Origin: Actinoplanes liguriensis
GTDB lineage: Bacteria; Actinomycetota; Actinomycetes; Mycobacteriales; Micromonosporaceae
Direction: 5' to 3'
Assembly (NCBI GenBank): GCA_000715855.1
Contig: KL571278.1
Coordinates: 44,310 to 53,071, forward strand
DNA length: 8,762 nucleotides
How positions within the stretch are numbered: position 1 is the first letter of the stretch; each line of letters starts with the position of its first letter. Positions 6,001-8,762 of the stretch are shown piece after piece. The position numbers and the translations under genes are program-made. The notes under the pieces are model-generated. The model ran no database searches, had not been told where the DNA came from, and was given only the letters and a program-made list of their open reading frames with translations.

Positions 6001-7193
6001 CCTTGCCCCCGGGGTCCCGGCACGTCACGGTGGTCACGCCGTGGTACCCGACCCGGTTGCTGCCGTTCCGTGGCGCCTTCGTCCAGACCATGGTCGAGGC
6101 GACGGCGCCCGGCTGCGACTCGATGACGGTGCTGCACTGCGACCGCTGGTCGGCGCGGATCACCGACGCCGAGGACGTGGAGATCGTCCGGGCGCATCGC
6201 GCGCTGCTGCCGCGCACCAAGCACACCTCGACCACGGTGGGCGGCAGCGCCCTCACCTATGTGCCGGTGCCGATGCCCGCCGAGGTCAACTTCGCCGACA
6301 CCGCGCGGCGGCACGAGGCCACCCTGCGGGCCGCGCTCGACGGCGAGCTGATCGACGCGAACGTGGTGCATGTGCACGAGGCGCTGCCCAGCGGCTGGGC
6401 GGTCCTCGAACACCTGCGGCCGGAGGCCAAGCTGTTCGTCACCGAGCACGCCAGCTTCCTGGAGGCGCTGCTCGACGAGCCGGGCGCCCGGGAGATGTAC
6501 GACAAGGTGCTGGACCGTTGCGACCGCCTGTTCGTGGTCGGCGACGGCACCCGGGACGTGCTGCTGAAGGCGCTCCCCCGGCACGCCGACAAGGTCAGCC
6601 TGGTGGCCAACCCGATCTCCTTCGACCTGCCCCGGCCGTCGCCGGTGACCGAGCTGCGCCGCTGGCTGTATCTCGGTGGCCTGATTCCCCGCAAGGGGGT
6701 CAACTGGCTGCTGGAGGCGTTCGCGAAGTGTCACGCCGAGGACTCGTCGCTGACCCTGACGATCGTCGGCGACGGTGAGCTGAGCGGCCCGCTGCGCGCG
6801 CGGACCAAGGAGCTCGGCCTCCAGGACGTGGTCACCTTCACCGGGTCGGTCGACCCGGGGGTCGCGTTGCGGCTGATGCGGGAGCACGACCTGCTGGTGC
6901 ACGCCAGCCGGTGGGAGAGCTTCGGCGTGACGGTGGTCGAGGCCGTGGCCGCCGGGATGCCGGTGCTGGTCACCCGCTGCGGCGGCCCGGAGGAGACGCT
7001 CGCCGGGATCGAGGACGCGGCCGGTGAGCTGGTCGCCGTCGAGGAGGACGACGCCGCCCTGGTCGAGGGCTACCGGCGCCTGCGCGACCGGTTCCCGCAG
7101 GGTCTCGACCTGGCCGAGGCACAGCGAGTCTTGGACGAGCGCTACGGATACACCGCCGTGGCCAGGATGCATCACCGGGTGTGGTTCGAATGA
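5997..7193 (+). CDS. GT4 glycosyltransferase with canonical EX7E motif (398 aa)
   Basis: This is a complete retaining-type GT4 enzyme. I place the start at GTG 5997, inside the previous stop (GTGA overlap); the frame is open far upstream only as a shadow of the previous gene, and protein similarity begins at HVTVVTPWYP (9-18). The acceptor-side domain includes FRGAFVQTMVEA (24-35), NVVHVHEALPSGW (122-134) and FVTEHASFLEALL (147-159). The donor domain includes WLYLGGLIPRKGVNWLLEAF (223-242), LTIVGDGELSGPL (254-266) and ESFGVTVVEAVAAG (307-320), where Glu307 and Glu315 form the EX7E pair, followed by MPVLVTRCGGPEE (321-333). Everything expected for activity is present. The N-terminus is strikingly like the second module of the gene at 1-535. 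It overlaps the downstream half-domain gene by 4 nt (ATGA), so the two products are probably made in step. Confidence 0.9.
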   Translation: MTLPPGSRHVTVVTPWYPTRLLPFRGAFVQTMVEATAPGCDSMTVLHCDRWSARITDAEDVEIVRAHRALLPRTKHTSTTVGGSALTYVPVPMPAEVNFADTARRHEATLRAALDGELIDANVVHVHEALPSGWAVLEHLRPEAKLFVTEHASFLEALLDEPGAREMYDKVLDRCDRLFVVGDGTRDVLLKALPRHADKVSLVANPISFDLPRPSPVTELRRWLYLGGLIPRKGVNWLLEAFAKCHAEDSSLTLTIVGDGELSGPLRARTKELGLQDVVTFTGSVDPGVALRLMREHDLLVHASRWESFGVTVVEAVAAGMPVLVTRCGGPEETLAGIEDAAGELVAVEEDDAALVEGYRRLRDRFPQGLDLAEAQRVLDERYGYTAVARMHHRVWFE

Positions 7194-7708
7194 ACGTTCT
7201 GTTCCTGGCACTCGGTGCGAGCCGCAAGCGAGCGGTCGTCGAGGAGAGCGCCGCGGTGGTCGCGAGCGGTGGCACGGCCACCGTGGTGGTCGCGTCCACC
7301 AGGCAGTGGCAGCTCAGCGCGTTCGCCCCTGAGGTGAAGGTGCTCGACGCCTCGATCCTGCACCAGGACCAGCTGCTCTGGCGGATCGAGCGCATGGTGG
7401 TCTACCGCGGTCCGGAGTTCGTGCTGAAGCGGGCACTCGGGCGACGTGGGAAGTCCGCGGTCCGCGCGTACCGGAACAAGGTGGCCGATCGGTTCCACCG
7501 GCGCGCGTTCCTTCCGGTGCACAATCGGCTGAGCAAGGACGCGAGCAGCCGGCTGATCGCCGGTCGCGTCGTGCGTGGCGGCCCACAGCCATGCGAATGG
7601 ATCGTCGTCAGTGACTCGAGGTCCATGCCGGAGGCGGTTGCGGTCCTGAACCACCTCGGCTCGGACACCCCCGTCGGCCTGGTCTGGAGCGCGGACCAGA
7701 TTCTCTGA
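7190..7708 (+). CDS. Orphan GT-B N-terminal half-domain protein (172 aa)
   Basis: This is a sister of the protein at 1780-2361 and not a family I can name. The order is the same: MNVLFLALGASRKRA (1-15), TATVVVASTRQW (29-40), a basic helical middle (LLWRIERMVVYRGPEFVL at 62-79, then RFHRRAFLPVHNRLSKDA at 101-118), CEWIVVSDSRSMPEAVAVL (135-153) and PVGLVWSADQIL (161-172). It stops at the same point as its sister, before any donor-binding domain. The first strand also matches the fused module of the gene at 1-535 (VYLAFGERRRSA). ATG at 7190 overlaps the stop of the preceding GT4 gene (ATGA); a GTG nine bases upstream is in frame but less likely. There is no signal peptide or obvious membrane span. 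A role as partner subunit of the preceding glycosyltransferase is inferred from coupling and from the fused homologue. A degenerate enzyme is the main alternative. Confidence 0.8.
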   Translation: MNVLFLALGASRKRAVVEESAAVVASGGTATVVVASTRQWQLSAFAPEVKVLDASILHQDQLLWRIERMVVYRGPEFVLKRALGRRGKSAVRAYRNKVADRFHRRAFLPVHNRLSKDASSRLIAGRVVRGGPQPCEWIVVSDSRSMPEAVAVLNHLGSDTPVGLVWSADQIL

Positions 7709-7747
7709 GCCGGCCTTCCGGACATTCGGCATCATCGTTTCGCGGTG

Positions 7748-7776
7748 TCGACAGAAGGCCCAGCTCAGGTACTAAT
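7748..7776 (+). promoter_or_regulatory. Candidate promoter for the methyltransferase operon
   Basis: TCGACA (7748-7753) matches the -35 consensus at five of six positions and lies 17 nt before ACTAAT (7771-7776), a four-of-six -10. Transcription would begin near 7783, after the alternative GTG at 7745, which supports the ATG at 7823 as the methyltransferase start. The 114-bp gap after the tightly overlapped genes upstream fits a new transcript. Confidence 0.35.
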
Positions 7777-7822
7777 CTGCTTTGATCACTTCACCGTCCC
7801 CACTGCGAAAGTGGATCACGAT

Positions 7823-8467
7823 ATGACCCTTCGGCTCACCGACGCGGAAGTCTCCAAATTCTGGAACGACCGCCATCTACGAGAGACCGATCTGCGGTCG
7901 GGTGGTCACGTCTCCTACGACGAGGCCACCAACTCCATGTTCTATCTGCGCCGGCTGGGCATGCTGATGGACCGGATCGGCCTGCAGAACAACCCGGTCG
8001 CGCCGCTCTACCTGCTCGACGCGGGCTGCGGCAAGGGCTACTTCAGCCGGGAGCTCGCCAAGCTGGGGCACGAGGTCGACGGCATCGACCGCAGTGAGGC
8101 GGCGATCGCGCTCTGCAAGGAACTGGGGGGCCGGCCGCACTACTACGAGAGCGGGCTGGCCGACTGGCGGTCACCGTGGCTCTACGACGCCGTGCTCACC
8201 GTCGATGTGCTCTTCCACATCATGGACAACAACGAGTGGGAGCGGGCGACCCGTAACCTGGCCTCGCTGGTCCGGCTCGGCGGCAAGCTCATCATCGGCG
8301 ACTGGGGACAGGACGAGGACCACGTCTTCGGCAGCTACCAGATCTGCCGGGGCCGTAACACGTATCTGCCGCTGCTGGACGCCTGCGGTATGCGTTTCGA
8401 CAGCTGGGAGCCCTACCGCTTCCGGCGGAGCCCCATCGGGTTCTACACCTTTACCCGCATCGGCTGA
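7823..8467 (+). CDS. Class I SAM-dependent methyltransferase (214 aa)
   Basis: This enzyme would transfer a methyl group from S-adenosylmethionine, plausibly to a sugar of the glycan built by the neighbouring enzymes; the substrate is inferred from context only. Motif I is LLDAGCGKGYF (64-74), the SAM-binding glycine loop. The acidic residue after strand 2 is Asp89 (VDGIDRSEAA, 85-94). YDAVLTVDVLFHI (121-133) is the strand-4 region, and LVRLGGKLIIGDW (149-161) the strand-5 region. The N-terminal SKFWNDRHLRETDLRSGGH (11-29) is a cap often seen in small stand-alone methyltransferases. I chose ATG at 7823 because upstream codons (from GTG 7745) give an unconvincing extension and overlap a likely promoter. 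The ribosome site is weak (GTGG about 8 nt upstream), so a GTG at 7811 in the same frame is possible. The next gene starts 15 nt downstream. Confidence 0.85.
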   Translation: MTLRLTDAEVSKFWNDRHLRETDLRSGGHVSYDEATNSMFYLRRLGMLMDRIGLQNNPVAPLYLLDAGCGKGYFSRELAKLGHEVDGIDRSEAAIALCKELGGRPHYYESGLADWRSPWLYDAVLTVDVLFHIMDNNEWERATRNLASLVRLGGKLIIGDWGQDEDHVFGSYQICRGRNTYLPLLDACGMRFDSWEPYRFRRSPIGFYTFTRIG

Positions 8468-8482
8468 GGGACGGCGGAGACC

Positions 8483-8748
8483 ATGCTCATTCGAGAACTG
8501 CTACCACTCTTCGAGGACCTGACGACGATCGTCGAGGTGAGCGAGAGCGGCGACGGGCTCAAGGAACAGCTGCGCGCTCCCGAGGAGGCGGCCTACCGGG
8601 CGTACGCGTCCGGCGAGAAGATGGACACCGGGTCCCTCGTCGTCGCCTTCCTGGGCCCCAACCCCGCCTCCCACGTCGATGTGGAGACGGTCGCCCCGGC
8701 GCTGCGGGATCTGCCCGTGGGTGGCCGGGCGCTGCTGCTGCTCGGCCT
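8483..8748 (+). CDS. Unknown protein, 3'-truncated and apparently frameshifted
   Basis: ATG at 8483 follows the methyltransferase by 15 nt, with GGAG at 8476-8479, so it is probably in the same operon. The start reads MLIRELLPLFEDLTTIVEV and continues through SLVVAFLGPNPASHVDVETVAPA (about 51-73). At 8697-8703 (GGCGCGC) the protein-like reading changes frame: the original frame continues as an unlikely Cys-rich stretch (RCGICPWVAGRCCC), while the frame carrying 8704-8706 gives LRDLPVGGRALLLLG, which fits as a continuation. An extra GC dinucleotide would explain it. Native sequence ends at 8748, where adapter begins. I do not recognise the family; the hydrophobic strand after VGGR suggests an alpha/beta fold of the Rossmann kind, but that is a guess. 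Confidence 0.65.
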
Positions 8749-8762
8749 GTCTCTTATACACA
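8749..8762 (+). other. Nextera/Tn5 adapter remnant at the sequence end
   Basis: CTGTCTCTTATACA equals the first 14 bases of the Nextera adapter read-through. It is not native DNA. It marks the end of the contig and cuts off the gene at 8483. Reading the minus strand from the end gives YKRQ, the translation of the adapter. Confidence 0.96.

Noticed and set aside
5886..7211. 441-codon minus-strand open frame across 5997-7193
   Set aside because: It is a shadow of a clear GT4 gene with a canonical EX7E motif on the plus strand.
7745..7822. GTG 7745 as methyltransferase start
   Set aside because: There is no ribosome site, the extension is not typical of the family, and it runs through a likely promoter.
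7709..7822. Near-inverted repeat GATCACTT...AAGTGGATC as a terminator or operator
   Set aside because: The arms are imperfect (one extra base), there is no T-tract, and it lies just before a start codon; it is too weak to list.
8501..8762. Minus-strand open frame entering from the window end with YKRQ
   Set aside because: Its first residues are the translation of the adapter and the rest is antisense of the gene at 8483.

Overview
The window is very GC-rich, with almost every codon ending in G or C, and its genes are packed with start/stop overlaps. This points to a high-GC actinobacterium; a Micromonosporaceae (Actinoplanes-like) origin is a guess from protein flavour only. The content is a surface-glycan or glycoconjugate assembly locus: a sugar-nucleotide epimerase, four GT4-type (GT-B fold) glycosyltransferases (one cut by the window start), two small proteins that look like isolated N-terminal halves of such glycosyltransferases, a SAM-dependent methyltransferase, and a truncated unknown gene.

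Layout. 1-535 (minus): start of a two-module protein, a small Rossmann-like module fused to a GT4 domain. 536-652: divergent spacer with a 26-bp inverted repeat. 653-1720 (plus): non-hydrolysing UDP-GlcNAc 2-epimerase (UDP-ManNAc supply). 1727-1773: strong bidirectional terminator. 1780-3733 (minus): a two-gene operon, glycosyltransferase then orphan half-domain protein, overlapping by 8 nt. 3734-4362: long divergent control region with several short dyads and a CRP-like box. 4363-7708 (plus): three genes, glycosyltransferase, glycosyltransferase, orphan half-domain protein, each joined by a 4-nt overlap. 7709-7822: spacer with a possible promoter. 7823-8748 (plus): methyltransferase and a truncated unknown gene.

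How the parts fit together. The epimerase would supply UDP-ManNAc. The glycosyltransferases would build an oligosaccharide on a lipid or protein acceptor, and the methyltransferase could decorate it. The most unusual feature is the small half-domain family, seen three times: twice as a stand-alone gene coupled directly behind an intact GT4 gene, and once fused in front of a GT4 domain. This suggests a split or helper-subunit glycosyltransferase arrangement, which is an inference.

Data quality. The window carries two pieces of Nextera/Tn5 mosaic-end adapter sequence. One, at 1319-1330, lies inside the epimerase gene, which has lost a few codons there. The other, at 8749-8762, is the end of the sequence. 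An apparent frameshift near 8697-8703 adds to the doubt about the right edge. The join at 1319-1330 must be confirmed before gene order across it is trusted.
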